DNA of 64,000 nucleotides from Labrys sedimenti (GCF_034424805.1 NZ_JAXOUF010000003.1:248001-312000), one strand, 5' to 3'. Positions 37,148 through 47,048 are shown, counted from the first letter of the stretch. Program-made: numbers and translations. The notes: generated by a model from the letters alone, not told the origin.

Positions 37148-37993
37148 ATGTCCTATCAAACCCTCGAAATTCGCCACGCCAGCCACCCCGAAACCGTCAA
37201 GGGCCTGGATACGCAGGGTCTGCGCCGCGAGTTCCTGATCCCCGATCTGTTCGCCGCCGGCCGCATCAAGCTGGTCTATTCCCATGTCGAGCGCATGATC
37301 ATCGGCGGTGCCTGCCCTGTTGACGAGCCCCTTGTCTTGCAGACGCCGAAGGAGGTCGGGCAGTCGAGCTTCCTGGCCCGGCGCGAGCTCGGCATCATCA
37401 ATATAGGCGGTCCGGGGATCGTGCGCGTCGACGGCGAGGCCCATGACATCGGCACGCGCGAAGCCCTCTATGTCGGCATGGGCGCCGGCGAGGTGGTGTT
37501 CGAAGCCAGGGACGCCGCCGCGCCGCCGCGCTTCTACCTTCTCTCGGCGCCCGCCCATCGCAGCTATCCGACGCGCCGGATCGACGCCTCGGTCGGGCGG
37601 ATCCTGCAGCTCGGCGACAAGAGTACCGCGAATGAGCGCAGCATTCACCAGATGCTGATCCCGGGCGCAGTCGAATCCTGCCAACTCGTCTTCGGCATGA
37701 CCACGCTGGCGCCGGGCTCGGTGTGGAACACCATGCCCTGCCACACCCATGACCGGCGCAACGAGGTCTACCTCTATTTCGATCTCGCGCCCGAGGCGCG
37801 CGTCTTCCACTTCATGGGCGAGCCGCAGGAGACCCGCCACCTGGTGGTGGGCGAGGGCGATGCGGTGATCTCGCCGCCCTGGTCGATCCATTCCGGCGTC
37901 GGCACCGGCGCCTATACCTTCATCTGGGCCATGGCCGGCGACAACCAGGACTATGCCGACATGGACATGGTCGCGACGGCGGACCTGCGATGA
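37148..37993 (+). CDS. kduI: 5-dehydro-4-deoxy-D-glucuronate isomerase KduI
   Basis: A 281-residue cupin isomerase that converts 5-keto-4-deoxyuronate, made from pectin or other uronate oligomers, into 3-deoxy-D-glycero-2,5-hexodiulosonate. The zinc-binding residues are visible in CHTHDRRNEVYLYFDL (two His and Glu, about residues 198-205) and WSIHSGVGTGAY (His, about residue 247). The opening LEIRHASHPETVKGLDTQGL is typical. Length matches E. coli KduI (278). The stop overlaps the kduD start by 4 bases. Confidence 0.95.
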   Translation: MSYQTLEIRHASHPETVKGLDTQGLRREFLIPDLFAAGRIKLVYSHVERMIIGGACPVDEPLVLQTPKEVGQSSFLARRELGIINIGGPGIVRVDGEAHDIGTREALYVGMGAGEVVFEARDAAAPPRFYLLSAPAHRSYPTRRIDASVGRILQLGDKSTANERSIHQMLIPGAVESCQLVFGMTTLAPGSVWNTMPCHTHDRRNEVYLYFDLAPEARVFHFMGEPQETRHLVVGEGDAVISPPWSIHSGVGTGAYTFIWAMAGDNQDYADMDMVATADLR

Positions 37994-38775
37994 GCAGCGC
38001 AACCATGAACCGGATTGCCGCCAATCCCTTCGATCTCACCGGTAAGGTCGCGATGGTGACGGGATCGCGCACGGGGCTCGGGCAGGCCATCGCTATCGCC
38101 TTGTCGCAGGCCGGCGCCAGCATCGTCGGGGTCGATCGCGGCCCCGCCGACGAAACCCGCGCGGCGATCGAGGCGCAGGGCGGCGCCTTCCTGCCCGTGA
38201 CCGCTGATCTTTCCACCACGGCGCCTCTGCCTGCGATCGTCCAGTCGGCGCTCGACCGCTTCGGCGCGCTCAACATCCTGGTCAACAATGCCGGCATCAT
38301 CCGCCGCGCCGATGCCCTCGACTTCACCGAGGAGGACTGGGACGCGGTCGTCGACGTGAACCTCAAATCGGCCTTCTTCCTGGCCCAGGCGGCCGCACGC
38401 GCCATGCTTGCGGGCGGACGCGGCGGCAAGATCATCAACATCGCCTCGATGCTGTCCTTCCAGGGCGGCATCCGCGTCGCCTCCTACACCTCGGCCAAGA
38501 GCGGGCTGATGGGGCTGACCAAGCTGCTCGCCTGCGAATGGGCCGCCAGGGGCATCAATGTCAACGCCATCGCCCCCGGCTATATGGCGACCAACAACAC
38601 CGCGGCGCTGCGCGCCGATGCCGAGCGCAATGGCCAGATCCTGGGGCGTATCCCGGCCGGGCGCTGGGGCGCGCCCGCCGATCTCGGCGGCGCGGCCGTG
38701 TTCCTGGCCTCGGACGCCTCCGCCTATGTCCACGGCATCACCATTCCGGTGGATGGCGGCTGGCTGGCGCGCTGA
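37990..38775 (+). CDS. kduD: 2-dehydro-3-deoxy-D-gluconate 5-dehydrogenase KduD
   Basis: A 261-residue short-chain dehydrogenase of the KduD type, reducing 2,5-diketo-3-deoxygluconate to KDG. The nucleotide-binding motif is TGSRTGLGQAIA (near residue 24), then NNAGIIRRADAL, the catalytic Ser in NIASMLSFQGG and YTSAKSG (Tyr and Lys), then the family end NVNAIAPGYMATNNTAALR. It follows KduI directly, with 4-base overlap, which makes the assignment firm. It differs from FabG-type SDRs by the IIRR and MATNNT segments shared with KduD. Confidence 0.92.
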   Translation: MSSATMNRIAANPFDLTGKVAMVTGSRTGLGQAIAIALSQAGASIVGVDRGPADETRAAIEAQGGAFLPVTADLSTTAPLPAIVQSALDRFGALNILVNNAGIIRRADALDFTEEDWDAVVDVNLKSAFFLAQAAARAMLAGGRGGKIINIASMLSFQGGIRVASYTSAKSGLMGLTKLLACEWAARGINVNAIAPGYMATNNTAALRADAERNGQILGRIPAGRWGAPADLGGAAVFLASDASAYVHGITIPVDGGWLAR

Positions 38776-38782
38776 CGAGCCG

Positions 38783-38900
38783 AGAAGGTGGCATTGCGCA
38801 GCAATGACGGATGAGGGGTGTCAGCGTCCGCTTTTGCAAAGGTTGCGTTTCTCCCCTCATCCGCCCCTTCGGAGCACCTTCTCCCGCAAGGGGAGAAGGG
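38783..38900. repeat. Long palindromic repeat between kduD and kdgT
   Basis: AGAAGGTG (38783-38790) pairs with CACCTTCT (38875-38882), CGGATGAGGGG (38808-38818) pairs perfectly with CCCCTCATCCG (38853-38863), and CCTTCTCCC pairs with GGGAGAAGG in the 38878-38900 tail. Sequences of this kind are very abundant in genomes of the order Hyphomicrobiales. It separates kduD from kdgT on the same transcript. Confidence 0.75.
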
Positions 38901-38939
38901 ATTGACCACACAAGAAATCTACAATCTGGGAGGCAGTCC

Positions 38940-39938
38940 ATGAAGATATTGAAGGTCATCGATAAGATTCCCGGCGGGCTGATGCTGGTGCCGCTGCTGC
39001 TCGGCGCCCTGTGCAAGACCTTTTCGCCGGGAGCCGGCAGCTATCTGGGTTCGTTCACCAACGGCCTGATCACCGGCACCGTGCCGATCCTCGCCGTCTG
39101 GTTCTTCTGCATGGGCGCCACCATCGATCTCAGGGCGACCGGCGTGGTGCTGCGCAAATCCGGCACGCTCCTGGTCACCAAGATCATCGTGGCCTGGGTC
39201 GCCACCATGGTCGCGGCGCGGTTCATTCCCGATGGCGGCATCACCTCCGGCCTGTTCGCGGGCCTGTCGGTGCTGGCGATCACCGCCTCGATGGACATGA
39301 CCAATGGCGGCCTCTACGCCGCAGTGATGCAGCAATACGGTACCAAGGAGGAGGCCGGCGCCTTCGTGCTGATGTCAGTCGAATCAGGCCCTCTGGTCAG
39401 CATGCTCATCCTCGGCGCCTCCGGCGTGGCCGTGTTCGAGCCGCGCCTGTTCGTCGGCGCCGTGCTGCCCTTCCTGATCGGCTTCGCCCTCGGCAATCTC
39501 GACCGCGACCTGCGCGAGCTGTTCGGGCGCTGCGTGCATCCGCTGATCCCGTTCTTCGGGTTCGCCCTCGGCAACGGCATCGATCTCAAGGTCATCGCGC
39601 AGAGCGGCCTTGCCGGCGTGCTACTCGGCCTCGGCGTGATCGTGGTCACCGGCATTCCCCTGATACTGGCCGACAGGTTCATCGGCGGCGGCAACGGCAC
39701 GGCCGGGCTGGCGGCGTCCAGCACGGCGGGAGCGGCGATCGCCAACCCGACACTGATCGGGGAGATGATTCCGAGCTTCAAGCCGGTGGTGCCGGCGGCA
39801 ACGGCCCTGGTGGCCACGGCCTGCCTGGTGACGGCGATCCTGGTGCCGATCCTGACGGCGCTGTGGGCAAAGCGGATGGGCAGGGTGCCGGCACCACAAC
39901 CCGACGGCGTGCCCCGGCACGGCGTCGAGCCGATCTAG
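38940..39938 (+). CDS. kdgT: 2-keto-3-deoxygluconate permease KdgT
   Basis: A 332-residue membrane protein with about ten hydrophobic helices, of the KdgT family, importing 2-keto-3-deoxygluconate with protons. Family segments are KIPGGLMLVPLLLGA at the start, FCMGATIDLRATGVVLRKSG, and the Gly/Thr-rich GTAGLAASSTAGAAIANPTL near residue 260. E. coli KdgT has 327 residues. The ATG at 38940 follows GGGAGGCAG. With kduI and kduD it completes an uptake-to-KDG module; kinase and aldolase genes (kdgK, kdgA) are not in this window. Confidence 0.92.
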   Translation: MKILKVIDKIPGGLMLVPLLLGALCKTFSPGAGSYLGSFTNGLITGTVPILAVWFFCMGATIDLRATGVVLRKSGTLLVTKIIVAWVATMVAARFIPDGGITSGLFAGLSVLAITASMDMTNGGLYAAVMQQYGTKEEAGAFVLMSVESGPLVSMLILGASGVAVFEPRLFVGAVLPFLIGFALGNLDRDLRELFGRCVHPLIPFFGFALGNGIDLKVIAQSGLAGVLLGLGVIVVTGIPLILADRFIGGGNGTAGLAASSTAGAAIANPTLIGEMIPSFKPVVPAATALVATACLVTAILVPILTALWAKRMGRVPAPQPDGVPRHGVEPI

Positions 39939-39957
39939 CCCGGCTTCCCGCTCCGCC

Positions 39958-41676
39958 TCAGCCGAGCAGCGCCTCGATGGCCGAGCGCAGCACAGCCGGA
40001 TCGTCCTCCGGTACCAAGGTGAGACCTGGTCGCGGAGAAAGTCCGCAGGCCGGCGTGGCGATCACGGGCAGGCCGGCCGCCAGGGCGGCGAGGAGCTGGC
40101 GCGGCTGGTGCTCGACGACGGCCGGCAGCACCACGCCGGCAAGGGTGGCGGGCATCTCGCCCGGCGCCAGCAGGCGGACGGGCATGTTGCCCCAGAAGCC
40201 GAGGCTCTCGCGCGCATGCCCCTTCACGGCGAGCTCGACGGGCAGGCGGTAGAGCGCCTCGCGCAAGGCATAGGCGCCCTTGCGGCCGAGGGCCGAGGCG
40301 GGAAACAGCAGGGTGCGGCCGCTCTTTGCCGCCGGGAGCTGCCCGGCGGGGGACCAGTCGAGCAGATGGGTTCTGCCAGGGTCGAGGGTGGCGATCTCCG
40401 CATGCGGGCTCAGCAGCCGGTCGGCGGCAGCCAGGGCGGCGCTTTCGGCCGCGACGATCGCCTCCGGCGCGCGGAAATCCGCCAGAGTGGAGCTTTCGGG
40501 ATGGCGCGCGGCAGCGGCATCGAGCTTTGCCTGCAGCACGGCGAGCGGCAGGCGCTCCATCAGCACTTCGAAGCTGCGGCCCTGCAGGGCGCCCGATAGC
40601 CACAGATGCGGCAGCAGGTTCTGTGACACCATGAGATGCGTATGCCGGTGCGACAGTTTCGCGGCATAGGCGGCGGCGAGCCGGGCATCGCCCTGGAGGG
40701 CCTTCGCCTGCAGGCTGCCACCCTTGGCGCCTCGCAATGCGAGCGAGCGTCGTAGCGTGGCGATGGTCGCCGTGGTCTCGCTGCCGGCCATGCCTGACGG
40801 CCAGCCATAGCGCGCGGCGCCCAGGCGGCGGGAGGGTAGAAAAATGGCATCTTCGCTGCCGGCCCTCTGCTCGAGCAGGGTGGCGAATTCCGGCCAGCAG
40901 GCATCGACGAGCCAGGCCGTCGGCACGCCGGCGCGCAGGGCGCGTTCGGGATCGTTGCGATGGCAATCTTGCTGGCCGCATTGCGTGCAATCATGGACTG
41001 ACGGCCCGGCAGGCGGCGCTTCCACCGGCAGGTCGGTGGCATTGGCGCGGCCATGGCCGCGCAGGACGATCTCCAGCCTGTCCCGGCTCATCGAGGCTTC
41101 GATGCGGAAGGCGTGGGGGCTGCGGATGCGGAAGTCGACATAGTTCCAGAACACGGTGGCGTCGCGGCCGAGCTGGGCGCGCGAACCGGGCACCACGCGG
41201 CTATGGGCATGGCGTTCGACGATCTCCAGCCCGGCGGCGAGGGCGGCCTCGTAGAGGGCGTTGGAAAGCTGGCACAGGCCGCCGCCCACGCTGGCGATCA
41301 GGCAGCCTTCGCGCAGCTCGCGGCCGGGCACGTAGCCCCGGGCCCGGCTGGCCCGGCCGACCTGCTTCCAGAAGCTGAGCACGGCGCCGGCCGGCACTTC
41401 GACACCGTCGAGGCCCTTCAAGGCCATGCGCAGATTCTGCACCTTGCCGGCGGTGAGCTCGCGGTCCCTGGTCCCGGCGAGACTGGTCCATAGGGGCGAG
41501 CCGGCCCGGCCGAGCACGGGCGCGGCGGCCAGCCGGGCCGAGCGGCCATGGCGGGTCACGGGGGCGGCTGTGAATTTCTCGCGCAGGAAACGCAGGCCCC
41601 GCAAGGCCATCGCCTTGGCCTCGAAGGCGAGGTTGTCGGCATAGCTAGGCACGCTGCGTTGGGGGAGGGCGACCAT
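39958..41676 (-). CDS. VanW domain fused to a glycosyltransferase-like domain
   Basis: A 572-residue two-part protein. The VanW part covers about residues 65-205 (VLSFWKQVGRASRARGYVPG, then SVGGGLCQLSNALYEAALA, then WNYVDFRI). A cysteine cluster CTQCGQQDCHRND follows near residue 225. The C-terminal half looks like a GT-B glycosyltransferase end: LLFPASALGRKGAYALREAL, LLAALAAGLPVIATPACG, then PEDDPAVLRSAIEAL. Starts at 41676 or 41751 are possible; the first gives no long tail. VanW proteins usually stand alone. Neither domain shows its substrate; cell-envelope glycan work is plausible. Confidence 0.75.
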   Translation of the reverse strand: MVALPQRSVPSYADNLAFEAKAMALRGLRFLREKFTAAPVTRHGRSARLAAAPVLGRAGSPLWTSLAGTRDRELTAGKVQNLRMALKGLDGVEVPAGAVLSFWKQVGRASRARGYVPGRELREGCLIASVGGGLCQLSNALYEAALAAGLEIVERHAHSRVVPGSRAQLGRDATVFWNYVDFRIRSPHAFRIEASMSRDRLEIVLRGHGRANATDLPVEAPPAGPSVHDCTQCGQQDCHRNDPERALRAGVPTAWLVDACWPEFATLLEQRAGSEDAIFLPSRRLGAARYGWPSGMAGSETTATIATLRRSLALRGAKGGSLQAKALQGDARLAAAYAAKLSHRHTHLMVSQNLLPHLWLSGALQGRSFEVLMERLPLAVLQAKLDAAAARHPESSTLADFRAPEAIVAAESAALAAADRLLSPHAEIATLDPGRTHLLDWSPAGQLPAAKSGRTLLFPASALGRKGAYALREALYRLPVELAVKGHARESLGFWGNMPVRLLAPGEMPATLAGVVLPAVVEHQPRQLLAALAAGLPVIATPACGLSPRPGLTLVPEDDPAVLRSAIEALLG

Positions 41677-42070
41677 GGCGGGATCCTGGCTCGGCTGAAA
41701 ACTTGCCGAGACCTTATCGGGTCCTGCTGGGTTCTCCGTGCGCGCTTGCACGAAGCAAGTCTTGTCCCGCAGGGGATATCCGGTTCACACATCCGGGTAC
41801 TGCCAGTACATGGCGCCGAGAATCCTTGCCCGCCTTCGGGGAAGGCGTCATTTCGTAGAAATGACGGAAGGGGGAGGGTGGCTCCAGCAGGCCAGTAAAG
41901 GGCGAGATCGCACCACTCTACCCCACCCGAGCCGGCTTTACCGGCCCACCCTCCCCGAAACCGGGGAGGGATTCCCGAGCCTTATTTGTCTCGGTCGAGA
42001 TTTGTGAATTCGACACCCGCAAGGGGAGGAGGTTTGTCGCGCCCTTCCTCATAAGCTGCTATCGCGGCCT
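41677..42070. repeat. Intergenic region with palindromic repeats
   Basis: CGTCATTTC (41846-41854) pairs perfectly with GAAATGACG (41858-41866). GGGGAGGGTGG (41871-41881) pairs with CCACCCTCCCC (41946-41956), and CCCTCCCC (41949-41956) can alternatively pair with GGGGAGGG (41963-41970), so two folds compete. The region lies between the VanW-fusion and reductase-fusion genes, which both read leftwards. I see no gene in it. Confidence 0.65.
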
Positions 42071-44080
42071 CTACCCCCGATCGAGCCAGGCGACCTCTTC
42101 CGGCGTCAGGGCGATGTCGAAGGCCTCCAGGCTGTCGTCGAGCTCGCCCAGCGTGCGCGGCCCGATCAGCGGTATGGAGGGGAAGGGCTGCGACAGGACA
42201 TAGGCGAGTGCGACATGGATCGGCCGCTTGCCGAGCCGGCGGGCCAGTTCGACCGCCCGGTCCCGGCGCGCGAAATTGCGCTCGGAATACCAGACCCGGA
42301 CGAGCTCCTTGTCGTCCTGCTTGTCCCGCCCGGCCCTGTCGGTGAAGAAGCCGCGCCCCTGGCTCGACCAGGCGAAATTGGGGACCTGCCGCGCCGCGAG
42401 CCAGGCCTTCCAGTCGTCGTCCGATGCCGAGACGCAGCCCGCCCAGATCACGTCCTGCATCTCGGCAAGGGCGAAATTGTTGGAGAGCGCCCCAGGTCTT
42501 TGCTTGCCTGTCCGATCGGCATAGGCGACCGCCTCGTCGAAGCGCTCGCGCGTCCAGTTCGAGCCGCCGAACGGGCCGCGGATGCGGCCTGCCTTGACCT
42601 CGGCATCCATGGCATCGACGAACTCGCCGACCGGCACGTCGAGATTGTCGCGATGCATGAAATAGACGTCGATATGGTCGGTCCTCAGCCGTTCGAGCGA
42701 CTGGGTGAGCTGCTGGCCGATGAATTCGGGACGGCAGAGCGGGGTATGCGCGCCCTTGCCGATCACCACGCTCTCGTTGCGCACGCCCCGCGAGGTCTGC
42801 CAGTCGCCGAACAGTTTTTCGGTGATGCCGGCGCCATAGACGAAGGCGGTGTCGAACAGATTGCCGCCCTTCTCGAAGAAAGCATCGAGCAGGATGGCGG
42901 CGCTGGAGAAGGTGCGGAAGTCCTCGAAGCCGAGCGCCACGGTGGAGGCGGCCGGCGTGAGGCCGGGAATGGTACGCCGGGGGATCGGCCCGCTGCCGGG
43001 CCTGAGCGGCGCGCCCTTGAGCGTCAAGGTGCGCCGTTCAGGCTTCTCGATGCCGTATTCGAGCCCGATCGCCTGGCGCCATTTGTCGAGCACGCGCAGA
43101 TTGCCCAGGCTGTCGGCCCAGTTCATGCCCGGCCAGGCGAATTCCCGGCGGCCTTCGCGAATGGCCTTGCCGGCGGCGTCGGCCTCGAAGGCATAGAGAT
43201 GCCGTGTCTCCTCGACCTGCACCGTCTCCGCCGTGCCGTCGGGCCTGACGATGCGGATCTCGCCGGTGCCGCCCTGCACGCCGCCGGCGAACCAGAAATC
43301 CTGCACCTCGATGCGGCCCTCGGTGCCGAGGATGCGCAGCACATTATCCTGCTTCAGCGAGATCGAGCAGGAGAGCTCCGCCAGGATGCCGCCTGGGAAG
43401 TGCAGCAGGGCCGAGGCCCATTCGTCGACACCGGACAGGCCGAGGTGACCGGCGCCGGAAACACTGTCGGGCTCGAGGAAATCCTTGCCCGAGGCGGCGC
43501 CGGCGATCAGCCGCGCCATCGAAACGGGATAGCCGCCGACATCGAGGATGCCGCCACCCGCCAGATCATTGGCATAGAGCCGGTGCTCCGGCTTGAACTC
43601 CGGCATGGCGAAACCGAAGCTGGAGCGGATCAGCCTGACTTCGCCGATCACGCCCGACCGGATCAGTTCCACCAGCTTCAGGGTCTGCGGGTGCTGGCGA
43701 TACATGAAGGCCTCGCCCAGGAAGGTTCCGGCCTTGCGGGCGGCGTGCATCATGGCGTCGGCCTCGAAAGCCGTCAGCCCCAGGGGCTTTTCCACCAGCG
43801 CATGCTTGCCGGCTTCGGCCGCCTTGATCGCCCATTGTGCGTGGCCGGGATGGGGCACGGCGATATAGACGGCATCGATTGTGGGATCGGCCAGCAGGGC
43901 CTCATAGCCCCGGTGGATGCGGGCGCCGGGGAAGGCTTCGGCAAGGCCCGGCCTGTCGGGATCGCGGGTGCCGATCGCCGCGAGGACGCCGCTTTCGGAA
44001 TCGCCGAGGCCGGCGACGAAGGCCTTGGCGATGGCGCCGGGGCCGATGATGCCCCAACGGATCTTGTCTTTCTCGGTCAT
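42071..44080 (-). CDS. Gfo/Idh/MocA oxidoreductase fused to an aldo-keto reductase
   Basis: A 669-residue fusion. Residues 1 to about 345 form a Gfo/Idh/MocA NAD(P)-dependent dehydrogenase: RWGIIGPGAIAKAFVAGLG, then HALVEKPLG (catalytic Lys in EKP), then GGGILDVGGYPVSMARLIAG. Residues from about 370 form an aldo-keto reductase: GGNLFDTAFVYG (Asp, Tyr), VVIGKG (Lys), and TDHIDVYFMHRDNLD (His). So one chain carries two oxidoreductases of unrelated fold. It is the last gene of the sugar ABC operon, 39 bases after the ATPase, and probably oxidises and reduces the imported sugar or a derivative. Confidence 0.88.
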   Translation of the reverse strand: MTEKDKIRWGIIGPGAIAKAFVAGLGDSESGVLAAIGTRDPDRPGLAEAFPGARIHRGYEALLADPTIDAVYIAVPHPGHAQWAIKAAEAGKHALVEKPLGLTAFEADAMMHAARKAGTFLGEAFMYRQHPQTLKLVELIRSGVIGEVRLIRSSFGFAMPEFKPEHRLYANDLAGGGILDVGGYPVSMARLIAGAASGKDFLEPDSVSGAGHLGLSGVDEWASALLHFPGGILAELSCSISLKQDNVLRILGTEGRIEVQDFWFAGGVQGGTGEIRIVRPDGTAETVQVEETRHLYAFEADAAGKAIREGRREFAWPGMNWADSLGNLRVLDKWRQAIGLEYGIEKPERRTLTLKGAPLRPGSGPIPRRTIPGLTPAASTVALGFEDFRTFSSAAILLDAFFEKGGNLFDTAFVYGAGITEKLFGDWQTSRGVRNESVVIGKGAHTPLCRPEFIGQQLTQSLERLRTDHIDVYFMHRDNLDVPVGEFVDAMDAEVKAGRIRGPFGGSNWTRERFDEAVAYADRTGKQRPGALSNNFALAEMQDVIWAGCVSASDDDWKAWLAARQVPNFAWSSQGRGFFTDRAGRDKQDDKELVRVWYSERNFARRDRAVELARRLGKRPIHVALAYVLSQPFPSIPLIGPRTLGELDDSLEAFDIALTPEEVAWLDRG

Positions 44081-44119
44081 ATCAGTCTTTCCAAAGGCTT
44101 CAGGAAAAAAGTACTGCGC

Positions 44120-45208
<1,089 letters not shown>

Positions 45209-45234
45209 GTCGCTCTTGTCTCGCTTTCTTGAGA

Positions 45235-46068
45235 TTACTTGACGGCGCCGGCTGCGATACCGGCGATGAAGTGGCGCTGCAGGAGGAGGAAGACGGCCAG
45301 CATCGGGGCGGTCAGCAGCACGGCCCCGGCCATGATGCCGCCCCAGCTCACATTGGAGATGCCGATCAGACTGCCCAGCGCCACGGGCGCGGTGAACATC
45401 GCCTTGTCGCCGGCGATCAGGAGCGGCCACAGATAATTGTTCCAGCTGGTCAGGAAGAGGATGATGCACAGCGCCGCCAGGGTCGGGCGCGCCAGCGGCA
45501 GCGCCACGAACAGGAAGATGCGCCATTCCCTCACCCCTTCCACCCGGGCGGCGTCGAAGAGTTCCGCCGGCATCATGGTGAAGGCCTGGCGCATGAACAG
45601 CACGCCCAACGAATTGAACAGGGGCGGCACGATCAGGCCGAACCAGCTATTGGCCATGCCGAGGTCGCGCGCCACCAGGATGAATTGCGGGATGATGACC
45701 ACGAAGAAGGGCAGGGAGATCGTGCCGAGGATGATGGCGAGCACCACGCCCCGACCGAAGAAGCGATAGCGCGCCAGCGCCCAGCCGGCCATGGCCGTCA
45801 ACCCGGCCGAGAGCACGGTATAGGCGAGCCCGACGATGACCGAGACGGTCATGGCATGCAGGAAGTTGGTGGTGCGCTGCAGGTTGGCGAGGTTGTCGAG
45901 GAAATTGGTGCCGAACCAGAAGGAGAGGTCCGGCGCATAGATGCCGTAGTCGGGCATGGTGGCGAACACGCCCATCATCCACAGCGGAAACAGCCAGACG
46001 AGCGACATCGGCACGATGAGGGCGTGCAGGATGACGGCGTTGAACTTTTGGCGACCGGACCTCGTCAT
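45235..46068 (-). CDS. Sugar ABC transporter permease (MalG type)
   Basis: A 277-residue inner-membrane permease with six membrane helices and the EAA loop near residue 180 (ELFDAARVEGVREWRIFLFV, then ALPLARPTLAALCIILFL). This loop binds the ATPase. It pairs with the MalF-type permease upstream (4-base overlap, ATGA), and the ATPase gene follows 26 bases later. Substrate is not readable from the permease. The hydrophobic profile and length match the CUT1 family. Confidence 0.92.
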   Translation of the reverse strand: MTRSGRQKFNAVILHALIVPMSLVWLFPLWMMGVFATMPDYGIYAPDLSFWFGTNFLDNLANLQRTTNFLHAMTVSVIVGLAYTVLSAGLTAMAGWALARYRFFGRGVVLAIILGTISLPFFVVIIPQFILVARDLGMANSWFGLIVPPLFNSLGVLFMRQAFTMMPAELFDAARVEGVREWRIFLFVALPLARPTLAALCIILFLTSWNNYLWPLLIAGDKAMFTAPVALGSLIGISNVSWGGIMAGAVLLTAPMLAVFLLLQRHFIAGIAAGAVK

Positions 46069-46925
46069 TTCGCTTCCCTCGACAGGCGCAGCTGGATGAG
46101 CGAGACGATCATCGCCAGGCCGGCAATGGTGTAGGCGATGGCGGAGGCGTAGCCGACATTGCCGGAGAGAAAGGCCTGGCGGTAGAGCAACAGGCCGAGG
46201 GTCTCGGTCGCCCCGCCCGGACCGCCATGATTGGTGATCAGATAAGGCTCGGTAAAGAGTTGCATGGTGCCGGAGATCGAAAGGATCACGCTGAAGGTGA
46301 TCACCGGCTTCAGGAGCGGCAGGGTGATGAAAAAGAACTGGCGCATCTTGGAGACGCGATCGAGCGTGGCTGCCTCATAGACGTCGCCGGGGATGGCCTG
46401 CAGGCCGGCGAGAATGATGATGGCGTTGTAGCCGGTCCAGCGCCAGGTCAGGGCGATCATCACCAGCGCCAGCGCGGCCGTCGGGTTGGAGAGCCAGTCG
46501 ATGGCGGGCAGGCCGGCGGAGGCGAGCAGCTTGTTCACCACGCCGAAATCCTGGGCGAACATCAGGCGGAATACCGCCGAATAGGCAACCTCGCCCACCA
46601 CGACGGGGGCGAAGAAGGCGAAGCGGAACAGGCCCTTGGCCTTGAGCAAAGGCGAATTGAGGAAGACGGCGATCACGGTGGCGAGGCCGATCATCACCGG
46701 CACCTGGATGACCAGGATGATCAGCGTATTCTTCAGGGCGTTGAAGAAGGCGGGATCGGAGATCAGCCGCCCCCAATTGGCCACCGGCCTGAATTGCCAG
46801 GGCGACACCCGCGTCTGATGCAGGGATATGACGAAGGAAGAGATGATCGGCCAGATCCAGAAGGCGAGGAAGATCGCCAGATAGGGCGCGAGGAAGCCAT
46901 AGGCCGCGCGATTGTGCCGTTGCAT
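46065..46925 (-). CDS. Sugar ABC transporter permease (MalF type)
   Basis: A 286-residue permease with six membrane helices and the EAA loop (DVYEAATLDRVSKMRQFFFI, then TLPLLKPVITFSVIL) near residue 205. The ATG at 46925 gives the normal family start AAYGFLAPYLAIFLAFWIW; a longer frame to 47036 includes a Pro-rich tail that is unlike the family. It forms the channel with the MalG-type partner encoded next. A hairpin separates it from the binding-protein gene. Confidence 0.9.
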   Translation of the reverse strand: MQRHNRAAYGFLAPYLAIFLAFWIWPIISSFVISLHQTRVSPWQFRPVANWGRLISDPAFFNALKNTLIILVIQVPVMIGLATVIAVFLNSPLLKAKGLFRFAFFAPVVVGEVAYSAVFRLMFAQDFGVVNKLLASAGLPAIDWLSNPTAALALVMIALTWRWTGYNAIIILAGLQAIPGDVYEAATLDRVSKMRQFFFITLPLLKPVITFSVILSISGTMQLFTEPYLITNHGGPGGATETLGLLLYRQAFLSGNVGYASAIAYTIAGLAMIVSLIQLRLSREAK

Positions 46926-46985
46926 GGAGGGCTCCGCGGGGGGAGGGGCTGAAGACCGGGGCGGAACGGAATAGGGCGCGGAATG

Positions 46986-47008
46986 CCTCCCCCACGAAGC
47001 TGGGGAGG
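46986..47008 (-). promoter_or_regulatory. Hairpin between binding-protein and permease genes
   Basis: CCTCCCC (46986-46992) pairs with GGGGAGG (47002-47008) around a 9-base loop, 41-63 bases after the binding-protein stop. Such a hairpin can stabilise the upstream mRNA and end part of the transcripts, giving more binding protein than permease, as described for malE-malF. It has no T-run, so full termination is unlikely. Confidence 0.5.
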
Positions 47009-47048
47009 GAAGTCGCACTTTTCGCGGTGAGGTCACCGCAAAGGCGCC

